This document shows positions 47,220 to 59,395 of a stretch of 64,000 nt of DNA, piece after piece. Source of the stretch: Icerya purchasi (taxonomy: Eukaryota > Arthropoda > Insecta > Hemiptera > Monophlebidae); contig CM077115.1 in the NCBI GenBank assembly GCA_039619475.1, forward strand, positions 477,660,400 to 477,724,399, given 5' to 3'. Each line of letters starts with the position of its first letter. Positions within the stretch are counted from its first letter, which is position 1. A program made the translations under genes and the position numbers. Under the pieces are notes generated by a model. The model saw nothing but the letters and a program-made list of their open reading frames with translations. It ran no database searches and had not been told where the DNA came from.

Positions 47220-47448
47220 TATATATGTATATATATATATATATAAAAATCAGCCATTTTAGCCTCGCAAGTTGCCTCTTGACCCCTTTTGTTTTCATTT
47301 CTGCATCTTTCTCTTCTATACTTTGTATAAAATGATCAAAATTTACAATGTAATTCTTACTGGCATCAACACAAAAAAAACAAAACATAATCATAAAAAT
47401 CCTATCCTAACATTTAACTTTCATTATATAAAATTAAGACATTGTTTC

Positions 47449-47599
47449 GTTACATAAAACTGTGACATTTTTAAAATAACAATAACAAAAATCTTACAAA
47501 ATATAACAAACGTTACATAAAATTGGGACATTTTTAAAATAACAATAACAAAAATCTTACAAAATATAACAAACGTTACATAAAATTGGGACATTTTTT
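47449..47599. repeat. 63-bp tandem repeat, two copies plus a partial
   Basis: Copies at 47449-47511 and 47512-47574, with a partial at 47575-47599. The unit begins gttacataaaattgggacat. The copies differ by two bases near the start. Confidence 0.9.
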
Positions 47600-47619
47600 C
47601 TAATGGGGGTAGCCTAAGA

Positions 47620-49196
47620 ATTACGTTGCAATTAATATATATGTAAATATATATATACGCACTAACTATGATATATTAGTACTAACTTTGTTAAATCATA
47701 TACACACAACTGCTAACTATGTATAAACATATACCGACACACCCACACATTATTATATATATGTATATAAGTAAAATGTTTCAGTGTGCCAGTGGTGCTA
47801 TCGAGTTTAAAAGATAAATTGTCCTCTGGTTCATCGGTGGCTGGTTTATTTTCCTCATTTTTCCCTGCTTCGGAATAATGACGACGTCGTATAAAAGCTA
47901 AGAAAAAAAGCGAAGCAATCAGAAAAAGGGGAGAAAAAAACGAAAAAAGTATACTTTGTTAAAGTTTGTTAAATTTAGTTCGTTAAATCGGGCGCTGGCA
48001 GCCGAAGCAGTTATGTTGTTTTTTGTCCGTTCAGTCGGCGGTTTTATTATTGAATAAATTTTTCCAGCTGCGGAATGGGGAGCGTACATTTAACTGCGCT
48101 TGCTGATTTACCGCTCTAGTCGGGCCCGAGCAGGTCGCTAGTGGGGAAAATATTTCAGCCGGTGTCCTTCTTGATTTTATTGTTGCCGAGCGTCGCTGGG
48201 AGAGGGCAGCCAGTCGATCGACGAAGCAATTTGGATTTAATTAAGGAGATGCGTGTACTCAAATTTTAGTAACTTTCTAATTTTCCGCTTCATTTAGTCG
48301 ATTGCTGAAATTTTCAAAGTGTGGTTTCCTCCTGTCATCATCATTCTTACGATTCGCAGTTGCTGCTACCTCCGCTTCGCCTTCAGTCGCTTTTCTCGAC
48401 GTAGCGCGCCTACGAATGTAATTAAAGATAGTTTTACTCTTTGAGCTGGGACATTGGAAAAATATCGATGTATCATGTTTTTCCGCGATTCAGCATCGAT
48501 GTTTATCCGTTCTGGTCGTTTTACGGTTTCGGCTGGTCGGACGAGATTGCCCGCATCATTAAAGTTTTCTTTTCGTTCTATTCCTCGCGGTCATTCTTTA
48601 ATCTCTTTTTTCGTTCCAAACTTGATCGTTGTTTTCGGCACTAGTTTTGTTTTTTGCTCTTTTTTCACCCGAAGTTGTCGGCGAAAATAATTATTCTCCT
48701 CTTGTCCTTTGAGCTGGACAAAGAAGACCGCACTTTTCCCCCTTCTTTATTTCTTTCCGCAATTCTGAAAGATGCAAATTATCTCCCCAAAAAAAAACTC
48801 GAATTACTAGAAGAAAAATCGATGAAATATTTTAAAAAATCGAATGAGGCGGAACAACAACACGTTTAAATGGGTTAATGAAAGCATTCCTTGGGCAAAC
48901 GGTGCTGCAAAAATACTGTTCTTGCAACATATATTTATATATATATATATTTATATATATATATTTATATATATATATATTTATATATATATATATATAT
49001 TGTCTCAATCCGGATCCGAATCGCTTTCCCAGCCTGAAATAATTGAGTACCAGGGAAATCTGGAAAAGTAAAGGCGGCCGAAAGAAAGGAAATTACCCCC
49101 TACCCTCATTATTACCGTTGGGCTTAGTACACTGTGAACCTTAACTTCACAATCCCCAACGTCCTGTTAAGGGTATGGGACTTGCTTTACTTTTTA

Positions 49197-49197
<1 letters not shown>
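47620..49197. other. Mixed unassigned DNA with TA-rich repeats
   Basis: TA-rich at 47630-47770, GC-richer at 47980-48700, then an (ATATTT)-type TA repeat at about 48930-49002. Frames at 48441-48690 on the plus strand overlap in two phases and have no recognisable domain. Confidence 0.4.
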
Positions 49198-49243
<46 letters not shown>

Positions 49244-49410
49244 AGAGAGAGAGAGCGGGAGAGAGACATAGATAGATAGATGGATAGATAGATAGATAGA
49301 TAGATAGATGGATAGATAGATAGATGAATAGATAGATAGATAGATGGATAGATAGATAGATGGATAGATAGATAGATGGATAGATAGATAGACGGATAGA
49401 TAGATAGATG

Positions 49411-49480
<70 letters not shown>

Positions 49481-49486
49481 GAGAGA
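49198..49486. repeat. TA run followed by GATA array
   Basis: (TA)n at about 49198-49240, a short GA-rich bridge, then about 220 bp of GATA repeats interrupted regularly by GATG (atggatagatagatag pattern). Confidence 0.95.
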
Positions 49487-49924
49487 AGGAAGTATCCGTA
49501 AAATTTTTAACTTTTGGGAAATTGTAAGTTTAAAGACATTAAAAATATTACATATAGAAATGTAAAGCTAGATTTAGATAAAAAAAAAACTTGTTTTATG
49601 CATCCCGGGTACATCAATCGCGTTTACGGTCGGCAAAAAATACTGAAAACGTGCAAATAACCGCATTTTAGTCAATGGTACATGCCCCGTATTTTTTCTC
49701 TTCTTAGCGGTATAAAAGTTTTAGTGTAAAAGCTGGTGGGTTTTAATTTTTTTATACATGTTCCACATCAGATGTAAAGAAATAAATGGCGGGATGAAGT
49801 TCTGCCTTACAAATCAGAATCTAGTTTCCTAATAATGGTTGAGTTAAAGCCATGGGCGATCTCCCCCTTCACCCCTAAAAGAAAAATAAAACAGATGGAA
49901 ATTAAAAAAGATGTTGCTTTTTTA

Positions 49925-50125
49925 GTCGTCGCGATAGCCTAATTGCTAGAGCGCTTGACTTCCGTTACGGAGGTCACGGGTTCGATCCCAGGCGACGAGA
50001 GAACTTATTACAAGAATGAAATAAATAAATAAATATTCGCTAATAATCACGTGGAAAAGGCAATGGCAAACATGCATAACATCATATGCGCGCTAGGTCA
50101 GTATACAGCAGACATAAATAGGACT
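49925..50125 (+). mobile_element. tRNA-derived SINE, copy 1
   Basis: The tRNA-like head has a TAGCCTAATTGCTAGAGCG A-box region (49935-49953) and a GGTTCGATCCC B box (49979-49989), typical of an internal Pol III promoter. It folds poorly as a real tRNA: if the T loop is placed normally, two pairs in the T stem mismatch and the acceptor ends with G-G. The downstream body (ACAAGAATGA, AAATATTCGCTAA, CACGTGG, catgcata, cgctag) is shared with the copy at 33285-33483. Confidence 0.75.
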
Positions 50126-51529
50126 GCACTTGTATATGTCGATGTAAATCAAACGATTACTAATCAGTTCCGAATGTAGTCTTGCGTATGTACACCTGCG
50201 TTGCATATAATAATTGCCTAGTACACTATGCCTGTATCTGTACAGCTGAGATGTACGAGTAGGTAGTCGCCGACGCTCAGTAATTAAGTATGGCACTATA
50301 AAGAAGTTGCTTTCTTAAAATATTTACACTTTGTTAAATTTTGGTTTTATGATTTTCGACGGTTAATTTAAATACTCGTAATAGGATATGTTTTCTAAAT
50401 CGTCTCCAACAATAAAATTGAATTTTTGATCAAGCATGCGCCATGTGATAAAAAAAATTGTATAGGAGCTTGAATAGTAATTGCTCTGCGTAAATCATAG
50501 ACTAACTTTTTTATTTTTTATAAATTCAAATTTACTCTTCTACATTGTGCATTATAGGAAACATATATCATGTAAAGGTCCAACGAGTTTTCACATGGAT
50601 CGTGTTATATGTATGCACTCAATCGATCTTGTCATGAGCTGCCTTCTGGATCCTCAGATGATAGTCTCGTCTACAGCACTTATAGAAGAATAAATTTCAG
50701 TTGACTGCGTCATTTTTTAATTTATGGTTTACCAGCGGTTTCTAAATGTCGTGTCTGCTGATAACACTTTATTAGCAGTAATATCCTATAAGTGAAGTCC
50801 GCGAAATAGTTCGTAACAAGGTATTAAGACTATTTCTGATGTTTGTTCTAAATGAAAAATACTTCTAATTTCAACTAAATCAGAAAATATATTTAAAAAA
50901 TATTTATATGTAAATACCGACATGTGTTTCGGGAACATAGTAAAAAAAGGAAAACTGCAACGTATTAAATATAATAAAGTTTAAATTATTATAAAGACGA
51001 TATATAAAAATTGTATTTAAAAGTTATGGTAATAAAACGTTGAATAATAAATGAATTTTTAATAATAATAAGTAAACAACAATTATAAATTATGAAAATT
51101 GGGCATTTAATATTTTTAAATTTATTTATATAATACGCTTTAGCAAAATTTAATGTATTATAATCGGAAATTATTTTTTATATTTTCATGTTTTATTTAA
51201 TATCTTTTTTGGTAATATGATGGTTATTAATAATTGTGTGTGTACATTGGAATAAGCTCCTTTCGGAGGAACATTGCGAGTTATGTTCAAAATTTCTTTA
51301 AACAACAAGAGCGTAAAATACAACGTTTTAAACGATGGAAGTTATAAATGTATTTCGAGATAGTTCAACTAAAGGTCGCCTAGAGAAGAATTTGGTTTTT
51401 CATTTTGAATTCAAGTGTCCTTCTCAGCTGTATATCATCCAGTTTCGAATTGGATACAGGAGTGTAATTCGGGAAAGTGGCGACATTAATGTTATTAATT
51501 AAATTACACATTATTTGTAAAATTAAGTT
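50126..51529. other. AT-rich sequence, nothing recognised
   Basis: A frame at 50481-50693 has no domain. A piece near 50914-50935 (taaataccgacatgtgtttcgg) resembles sequences at 51575-51600 and 56385-56410; see the Penelope-like entry. Confidence 0.4.
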
Positions 51530-51680
51530 ATTAATAATAATAATAATAGTAACACTTTTAAACTAAGGCATTTGTATTTAAACGCCGACCGTGTTTCGAA
51601 GTTAAACACTTCACGATCACAGTATATCACAATAAAAATACATTACTTTAAAAGTGTTGTTACCATTATTATTATTAATA
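51530..51680. repeat. Inverted repeat with Penelope-associated motif inside
   Basis: An arm of about 32 bp (51530-51562) with AGTAACACTTTTAAA is inverted at 51647-51680. The interior contains GTATTTAAACGCCGACCGTG then TTTCGAAG and ACGATCACAG, related to the 3' flank of the Penelope-like element at 56370-56440. Confidence 0.6.
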
Positions 51681-52289
51681 TATTAAAGTGATGTCAGCTG
51701 ACCGAAAACGAGCAGCGGTCTCGCTACATTCATTAATTCCGTCAAGGTTCCATAAAATGACTCGGTTTACTCTAGTATGTTGAACGTTCATTTATTCATA
51801 AATGCAAGGAAAAAATGGTCCGCTCCAAAGACGGGCCATGCTAACGTAATACGCATTATCAGTAGTGGTAGAAAAGATTAGTTTCAAATTTACGAAGACG
51901 CTCTAGTACATTTCGTTTTATATGACGGCTTCGATAATATGATTTTTTTCCGAAGGGTTAATAAATTTTGTAAACGTAATATTATTGGGAAAAAGAGAAC
52001 TCTCTACTTATGAAAGTTAAACTAATGGGAGAAAGTTATGATGATACTACTTATAGAGTCATAAAGATGCAAAAAGTAGTGGCTTACTGACATGTTTCAA
52101 TTTTTTTGTAAAATACAGGTCTGTTTACCTTTTTTTCAATATCTGAAAATCATTAAATTAAATCAAATATACAAAAGTCAATACTGATGATGTCAAGTAA
52201 GAACGCTTTTTTGTAAATTTGAACTTGAAGGTGTGAAAATGGATAAAAAAACATTTTCCAAAAAATACATAAACCGTTAAACTTTTAGT

Positions 52290-52457
52290 TTTGGGTCTTC
52301 CTACTCCCTTTAACGCTACCTATATTCTTTCCTTCCCATTGCCTTCAGTTATTTCGTTGCTGCTGTCCTTTGTCTTTTCCATTTCTGACCGCCTGGTTAT
52401 TTAGTTATATCTCTTAATTTTTCATGTTGTTGGGTCAAGGCCGCTGGCGCACCCAGG
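52290..52457 (+). mobile_element. RNase H LINE 3' tail
   Basis: Homologous to 45985-46140, ending GGGTCAAGGCCGCTGGCGCACC. No poly(A) remains. Confidence 0.65.
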
Positions 52458-52854
52458 GTAGGGAAAAAAAATAGTTTTGTCTTAATATTCTTTATACAGC
52501 ATACCAAAATTGTTTTAAGTACCCTGAAGTTCAATTGTATCAAAAGCTTCACTCCGTTTTTGGTATAAAATAATGATTACGCCTCACCGAAACCATTTGC
52601 ATTGATTATTAGGAAGCTCATTTGAACACATCATATACCAAAAATATCAAATGAGAAAGATTTTTTGAAATTTTTTTTAATAATTTTCTACCAGGAATAT
52701 TAAAATCCTTACTCAATTACTGCAGTTTACTGTTGCGTTAATAAATTAATTTTAATAAAAAGCTCGAGACAGAGTGGTTGAAAGATATGATTGAAAAAGA
52801 AATATGTAACTATGCGAGATCACCGTGTGAATAACTCGGGCTTTATCATTCTTC

Positions 52855-53500
52855 GTATTCGCTCGATTATCCATAACCTTTTCCAAACTTACCACATTCC
52901 GATTGGTATAGAAGGAAATGAAAGAGTTGGTCAGTTGTCTCATGGTGTAGCTGTTAATGGACTCCCCATTAATAAGTTCACTGCTAATAATTTACTTGCA
53001 TTATCTAAAAAATTCCATTATAGACTTTGATCAGACTCATACCCTTTTTCCTTTTCTAACCAATTTCCCTCTTAAATTTTTCTATTCAGCCGTATCTTCC
53101 AGAGTTAATCCTTGGTTTCGTGCGATATTTTATTTCCTCTTTATGTCGGTTGCGTTTCGATCATAGTTTGCTTCCTTCATCTCGCTATCGATTTTCAGAC
53201 TTCCTTACTGTCCGCTACATCCTCCAAATGATATCCACGAATGTAATTCTAACCACATCCTTCCATTCTGTTGTCTGAACGTTTCCTTCTCTACTCTCAA
53301 CTTCTGAGACTTAATATTCCTGCTCCCTATAGTGCTGAATCTGTTCTCTCCGTTCCTTCGCTATCTGTTGTCGTTCCCCTTGTATCCTTCATTGATGCGA
53401 TATCTGACCGCATACGAATTTAAATAATTAATTCAGCAATACTTTTCTTTCTTGTCGAACATGGGTCAATGTGCTCTTTGTCAGCGAGCTCAAATAATAA
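52855..53500 (+). pseudogene. RNase H LINE 3' fragment
   Basis: Begins in the last RNase H motif (HIPIGIEGNERVGQLSHG, about 52885-52940), then the cysteine-rich tail and 3' UTR. It ends GTCAGCGAGCTCAAATAATAATAATAAAAAAA (split here over 53478-53510). Confidence 0.65.
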
Positions 53501-53744
53501 TAATAAAAAAAACAACAAAAAAACTCGGATTTTTTAAAACGATGGCTGTGTGTGCTGTTTAGTTGAGTAAAACTTTTTGTTAGATCACGACGAACAGGTT
53601 ATAGAAAAATCGATAATTTTTAGCTAAACTTGAAACGTGAAGACTAGTTTCCGTTGGACGGTGATAAACATCTTTCACCATACAATTCCAAATAAAACAA
53701 ACATTTTTTTATGAATTTTTAGGTACAGATTTAAACAGGCATTA

Positions 53745-53775
53745 GTAAACGGGCGAAGCCGTGGGACACAGCTAG
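53745..53775 (+). mobile_element. Helitron-type 3' terminus
   Basis: A hairpin-forming ACGGGCGAAGCCGT (53749-53762) is followed by gggacacag and CTAG at 53772-53775 with T after it. This is the same design as the Helitron end at 28614-28645. The 5' end of this copy was not identified; it may be a short nonautonomous element. Confidence 0.6.
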
Positions 53776-54225
53776 TAAGTTATAAATAAAGAATATAAAA
53801 AAGTTGCTGACTTATTTCGGACATTATGTTCGTGATTGAAGAGTGTAGACTAAATGACAATTAAAAATAATACCTATAAAGCAAGGTAGATAATTAAATG
53901 CGAAAGAAACAAAAATTGATAGTTTAAAAAAATTTAAAGTTAGTAATAAAATGAACTGAAAAATAATAAATTTGAAATCTACTCTTTTATAAACATTATG
54001 CAACTATCATTTGGCAGTTAAAGGGGATTTTGCATTGGCGAGGATCGAAGGTTCCAGTTTGCATATTCTTATATATAAAAATTTTCAAAAAAAATCCAAA
54101 CGTATATATCCTGGATAATACTGAAAGTTATTGAGAATTTGCCTGTGATTAGGATGTTGGCCAAATGCTGTACACCGAATTTTATTTTATTTATTTAATT
54201 ATGAAGGACTTCTTTGTTTGTCCTA

Positions 54226-54227
54226 TA

Positions 54228-54307
<80 letters not shown>
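54226..54307. repeat. CA/TA microsatellite
   Basis: (AC)n followed by (AT)n. Confidence 0.95.
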
Positions 54308-54311
<4 letters not shown>

Positions 54312-54573
54312 TAGCGCATCCAGGATTTGTCCGGGGGAGGGCTAAAAGAGTAGCATATAGGAAAATATAAAGGCGGAGGCCGAGCATGTTTGGTATATTT
54401 ATATATCTCTCTCTTTTCTCATTTATATATTTATTTTTGCGTAAAATGTATTATTTAAAAATACTTTATATTTTTATCAAATATTAATTTTTAGTGTTAA
54501 AAATTTTGCCGATAACAAATTTGGCCATTATTAACAGTGTCCGTTTATTTCCCCCCTTGGGTGCGCCAGTGTA
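54308..54573. mobile_element. Possible MITE with short terminal repeats
   Basis: The left end reads CATTAGCGCATCCAGGA and the right end, inverted, reads CACTGGCGCACCCAAGG; both are followed inward by a G-run. About 265 bp, noncoding, inserted in TA-rich sequence. Confidence 0.5.
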
Positions 54574-54732
54574 TACATACATTTAAACGAATTGGTGTAT
54601 TTGTGGAGCGCTATTTACTGTAACAAAGTGGCGTCATTAAATATAATAATCTTTTACTGATAAGAAGGCAATATAATAATAATCATTATCATAATAATAA
54701 TAATGAACTAACAATGTAGGAAAATAAGCCAG

Positions 54733-55805
54733 CTACCGCGGTCCAAACTCGACTATTGTTCCTTCATTTATGGCAATGCCTCCAAGTCTCTCCCTTCGAA
54801 ACTTGACGCAATTCAGAATTCCTGCCTTCGCCTATACATTGGCGCTTTAAGATCTTCTCCTATTCCTGCGATTCTATCTGAATCTTCCACTCAACCTCTT
54901 TCCATTTGTCGTTCACTCCTCGGTTATCGATTTTTAATAAAACGCCTCCCCATTTTGTCATCCAATATTATCCCTTCCTATCTTTATATCAAAAATCACT
55001 AGCGCTTGGCGCCTCATAGAATTCCGATTTTATCGCATATAGCTGCTCGTGTTTCCAATTTTTCTTCCTACGTTTCCTCTTATAACAGTCTTCCTTACTT
55101 TTCTTTCGACTTTAATAGCATATGGCACCCCATCAATTTCTCCTCTCTTCCAGTCCGAGCTAATTCTTCCTCTTACAATGTAGTCAACTTCGAATTCCTT
55201 CAGCTGCTGAACTCTTCTTTTCCTTCCCATGCCTTAATCTTCTCGGATGGCTCCAAGAGTGATGGGGGCGTGGGTGGTACGTATACGTCTCCTACGTTGC
55301 TACACTCTGAGTCTTTCAGACTTCCTTCCTTCTGCTCTATCTTCTCGGCCGAGTCGATCTCAATTCTTCGTGCAATTCATTTCATATCCTCTACGGCTGG
55401 GGTTCACAAATTTCTGATTGTCTCTGATTTCAAAGGCGTTCTTCAAACCATCTCCTCTCCTCCTTCTTATACTTCTGACGGTATCACACACTCTATTCGA
55501 TCTCTTGTCTCCTCTTTGTTCTCGTTCCGCTCCATTTTCATAGACTTTCTATGGGTCCCTAGTCATTCCAATATTGCGGGAAATGACTCAGCTGACTCTT
55601 TAGCTCGCTCAGCCGCCCGCATTGGTCCTTTCCTCGACTCCTTCTCTTCCTCAGACATTCTTTCTCTATCACGCTCTAATCATTCCAGACTTTGGTCTGA
55701 CATGTATCCATCTTTATTCTCAAATCGCTTTTCACAGTACCGTCTTATTCAACCGGTTCCTAGTTTCCTGCCTTGGTTTCAATCTATTCCTATCTGTCGT
55801 CGTTC
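54733..55805 (+). pseudogene. RNase H LINE, best-preserved C-terminal part
   Basis: It begins SKLDYCSFIYGNASKSLPSKL, the end of the reverse transcriptase. One frame from 55006 then carries a complete-looking RNase H domain: FSDGSKSDGGVGG, SAESISILRAI, IVSDFKGVLQ and WVPSHSNIAGNDSADSLA supply the Asp, Glu, Asp and His/Asp positions. The upstream part is separated by a stop at about 55000. Sequence similarity to the family ends near 55805; the rest of the open frame is a tRNA-like piece and a TA/TG run. Confidence 0.8.
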
Positions 55806-55814
55806 CACTGTTGT

Positions 55815-55879
55815 TTCCTTAATTAGCCTTAGAATCAATGGTTTGGTAGCCAAGCGCCTTAACCACTGGGCTACCCCTT

Positions 55880-55884
<5 letters not shown>
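55815..55884 (-). mobile_element. tRNA-like (SINE-head) fragment
   Basis: The minus strand reads GGGGTAGCCCAGTGGTTAAG then GCGCTTGGCTACCAAACC, a good A box and anticodon-arm layout. No B box follows. It joins directly to a (TA)n(TG)n run at about 55884-55976. Confidence 0.4.

Positions 55885-55976
<92 letters not shown>
55884..55976. repeat. TA/TG microsatellite
   Basis: (TA)n to about 55938, then (TG)n. Confidence 0.95.
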
Positions 55977-55977
<1 letters not shown>

Positions 55978-57059
55978 TCAGTAGAAGAAATTTCTAAATC
56001 AATTTTTTGTAGATATTGTAAATCATAAGAGTTAAGTGAAGCTGATAAAGGAGCATGTCTGCATATGAAAATAAGTAAAACAAAAAAAGAAGTTGTTACA
56101 AACAAAGGAAACTTAAAAACTGAAACAGATTAATAACATATTGCATATGAAATTTAGGTCAAAGAACAAAGTTTGCAAGCATGACTAATATGGGTTCCTA
56201 GTCGCTTGTATGGGGAATACAGCGGATTTTCTGTTTTGTCGGTCGCCCTCATTGTACCCTTTCAAGCAATTCCCGTGTCTCAGATATCCTGTTCCTTATT
56301 ATTAAAGTTTGTTGCACGCATTATTTCAAAATTATTTTTGATTAAATAGAGACATACACTTTTTATAAAATAATATATTTAAATACTTACGCTGACGCGT
56401 TTTGAAGCCGATAGTTCCATGATCACAGCGATTGTAATAACGTTAAATTCAAAAAAACAAACGACGTTAGAAACAAGCAATATATCGATTTTTAATTAGG
56501 GGTCGGACGAAACGAGAGTGATTATTTACATATAAATAAAGACATATGAAAATGATTAAAAATGGTTAAAAATGGTAAAAAACTAATAAGGTAAATAATG
56601 GTAGTAAAATTATAGGAATGAAAAAAATATAATGTAAAAAATGACAATAAAATAAAAAATAATATAAATACTAAAAATCTGAGTTAAGTGTGATATTTTT
56701 AAATTTAATTTTATATTAATGTAAAGTAGAATATGTTAAATATTAAATAATGGATTATCTGGATTTAGGAAATTGTGGTTGAAACAAATATCCTTATATT
56801 TATTAATGTAATAATTTTCAGTGAAATTTAGCATTACGTAATTATTGATATACTCGTACTTTAAAGTGAATAAGTTTTTAGTAATATCATATTTAAAGGT
56901 ATGGTTGTTGATAGCATGTTCAGCTATTGTTGATTTTTCAATATACAGTGTGCGGCATAAATCAGTTGTCGCTCTCAAACATCGCACGAGCGTTGGTTTC
57001 TTGACCTTTGCAGCTGTACCGCTTGAAATAACTCGAACGAATTTTGTTTTCTGACTAGT

Positions 57060-57310
57060 TTATCGTTGTTCAGCAAGAGAGGTTGTGTGTGGTCTTGGTT
57101 TTGTTATTTTATTTGCCGTTTCAGCCGAAAACGTGAAAGTTTTATGAATGACCACTTTGGAGAGTGGATCGTCGGTGAGGTGCTATCGAGTGGCCTCACG
57201 TTCTCCTGATTTAACACGATAGAATTTTGCATTAGGGGGAGTTCTTAAAGATCGAGTTTAAGCATTTGAAACAAATAATCCAAGAAGAGTCTGATTAAAA
57301 CTCCCGAATT
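57060..57310 (+). pseudogene. mariner-type transposase remnant
   Basis: Plus-strand pieces HFGEWIVGE, then GAIEWP, SPDL and GEFLKDRV in shifted frames match the end of the catalytic region of Tc1/mariner transposases (usual form WPPRSPDLTPxDFFLWG). It sits inside the Penelope-like element, between its GIY-YIG and C-terminal blocks. Strongly decayed. Confidence 0.55.
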
Positions 57311-57691
57311 TTTTCGAAAACTGTGATTTTCTGTTTATGAAAGGGGTGTAATATGTAACAAACAAGGTGGTAAGCAATTTGAACATAAGATGTAATTCTA
57401 TCTAGTATTTTTGTAGTGTTACTTTTATAATAAATCGAATAAATGCGACGTAGAAAACAAATTGTGTTTTGATAAGTTTTATTTTTTTAAAAATTGCAAA
57501 TCGGACAACTGACTTATGTTGCATCCGATATTTGTGTTTTATTGCGTAGATGTGTTCTTTATATTTAGTATATAAAATTTCTGCGTATTTGCCTAATGTA
57601 TGTTTTATAACAAGTATTACATAAAATTTGATAAATACCTGAGCGGTTATATTTTTTATTGTTGTTACGATTATTATTTATATTATTAATA

Positions 57692-59395
57692 GGAGAAAGA
57701 AGAGGTATGCCGTACTAAAGGACAAAAATGGTAATATTCTGGCCAATATCCACGATAGACTAACAACATGGAGGAATTATGTACAGGAACTATTCCAGAA
57801 TAGAAGAACAGAATCATCTATGGCAGAAGAGAATTGTCCTGTCGTGTCTGGCATAATTAAAATCAAAAAAGAAGAAGTAATAGAAGCGATAAAAAACCTG
57901 AAAGTAGGAAAAACAGTTGGCCTTGATGGTATTCATGGTGAGGTACTCCAAATATTAGTTGAAGACGAGCAGATGATGATATTTTTCACTGATTTCTTCA
58001 ATGAAATCTATCAGTCAGGAAGGCTCATGACTGATTGGCTGAGATCAGTGTTCGTAACACTGCCAAAGAAATTCATTCGTCAGATTGCAGCGACTACCGA
58101 ACAATAAGCCTTATGTCACACATACTGAAGATATTTTTGAAGATAATACATCGACGGATATATGAAACATGCGAAAATAATTCTGGAGAATGGCAGTTCG
58201 GTTTTAAGAAAGGCTATGGAACCCGGGAAGCATTATGTCTAATAAATTTCCTTGCTTCGAAGTGCAGAGACATGAATCATAGACTATATTTATGCTTTAT
58301 TGATTATAGAAAAGCTTTTGATTGTGTTGACCATGACAAACTAATAGAAATCTTGAGAGCTGTCAACCTAAATGAAAATGATATAAAAATAATACACAAC
58401 CTATACTGGAACCAAACGGCTGTAGTTCGTTGTGAGAACGAAATAACAGAAGATATAGCGATAAAAAGAGGTGTCAGACAAGGGTGCATATTGTCACCGA
58501 TACTCTTCAACGTATATGCAGAAAGCATTTTCAAATTAGCCATTAAGGAAACTGACGGAGTAAAAGTTGGGGAAAACCGGATTTCCAATATACGATACGC
58601 GGACGACACAGTTCTAATATCTGATAACATTACTGGATTACAAGAAATCGTTAACCGTGTTTGTGACATCAGTCTCCAGTATGGGTTAGAAATAAATGCC
58701 ATCAAAACGAAGTGGATGGTTATACACAAGAAAAGAACTGATGCTAGTGCAACAACTGGTCAAATTTACATTGGAGCTGAGAAGGTGGAAAGAGTCAGTA
58801 AGTTTCTATACCTGGGTGCATGGCTTCATGAGGAAGTAGATTGGAGCATTGAAATAAGAACTAGGATTGAGAAAGCCAGAGGTATATTCAATACTATGAA
58901 GAGCCTGATAACTAGAAAGGATATTAGTTTAAACTTACGTATGCGATTAGTCCGATGCTATGTCTTCTCAGTACTTTTATATGGTGCTGAGAGTTGGACG
59001 CTGTCAAAACAGCTTGAAAAAAGACTACAAGCGTTTGAAATGTATATTTACCGGCGTATGTTAAAGATATCATGGACAGAACGGATAACTAACAAAGAAG
59101 TACTGAATAGAATGGCCAAGAAAAGAGAATTATTATTAACTGTGCAAGAACGAAAAATCAAATACTACGGCCACATTAATCGCAATGAAAAGTATAGAAA
59201 CCTGCAAACTGTGCTTAGAGGAAAAATTGCTGGGAAAAGAAGCAGAGGTAGAAGAAAATTATCGTGGGAGGATGACATGCAGCGATGGTGCAAATGCACA
59301 TCATCGGAGTTACTCCAAGCAGCGGCCGGTAAAGTGGAGCTAGCCATATTGATCGCCAAACTTCGACCGGAGATGGCGTAAAGAAGAAGAAGAAG
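57692..59395 (+). pseudogene. RTE-like LINE inserted in the Penelope-like element
   Basis: The 5' part (to about 58066) has KNLKVGKTVGLDGIHGEVL and the TLPKK motif. After one frameshift a 448-codon frame (58035-59381) continues with DYRTISLMSHILKI, FGFKKGYGTREAL, FIDYRKAFDCVDHDKL, GVRQGCILSPILFN, IRYADDTVLIS, YLGAWLHEEVDWSIE, LLYGAESWTLSKQLEKRLQAFE and a C-terminal KRSRGRRKLSWEDDM region. The endonuclease is missing. It ends with a short GAA repeat (59383-59396), a usual kind of end for RTE elements. Nearly intact downstream of the frameshift, so fairly recent. Confidence 0.85.

Noticed and set aside
48441..48869. Overlapping plus-strand frames as host exons
   Set aside because: Two phases are open at once, no domain is recognisable, and no convincing splice context was found.
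49925..50000. Functional tRNA gene
   Set aside because: A and B boxes are good, but the stems mismatch, and a second copy shares more than 100 bp of non-tRNA body.
55816..55977. C-terminal extension of the RNase H frame
   Set aside because: The sequence switches to a tRNA-like piece and a microsatellite; similarity to the LINE family ends near 55805.
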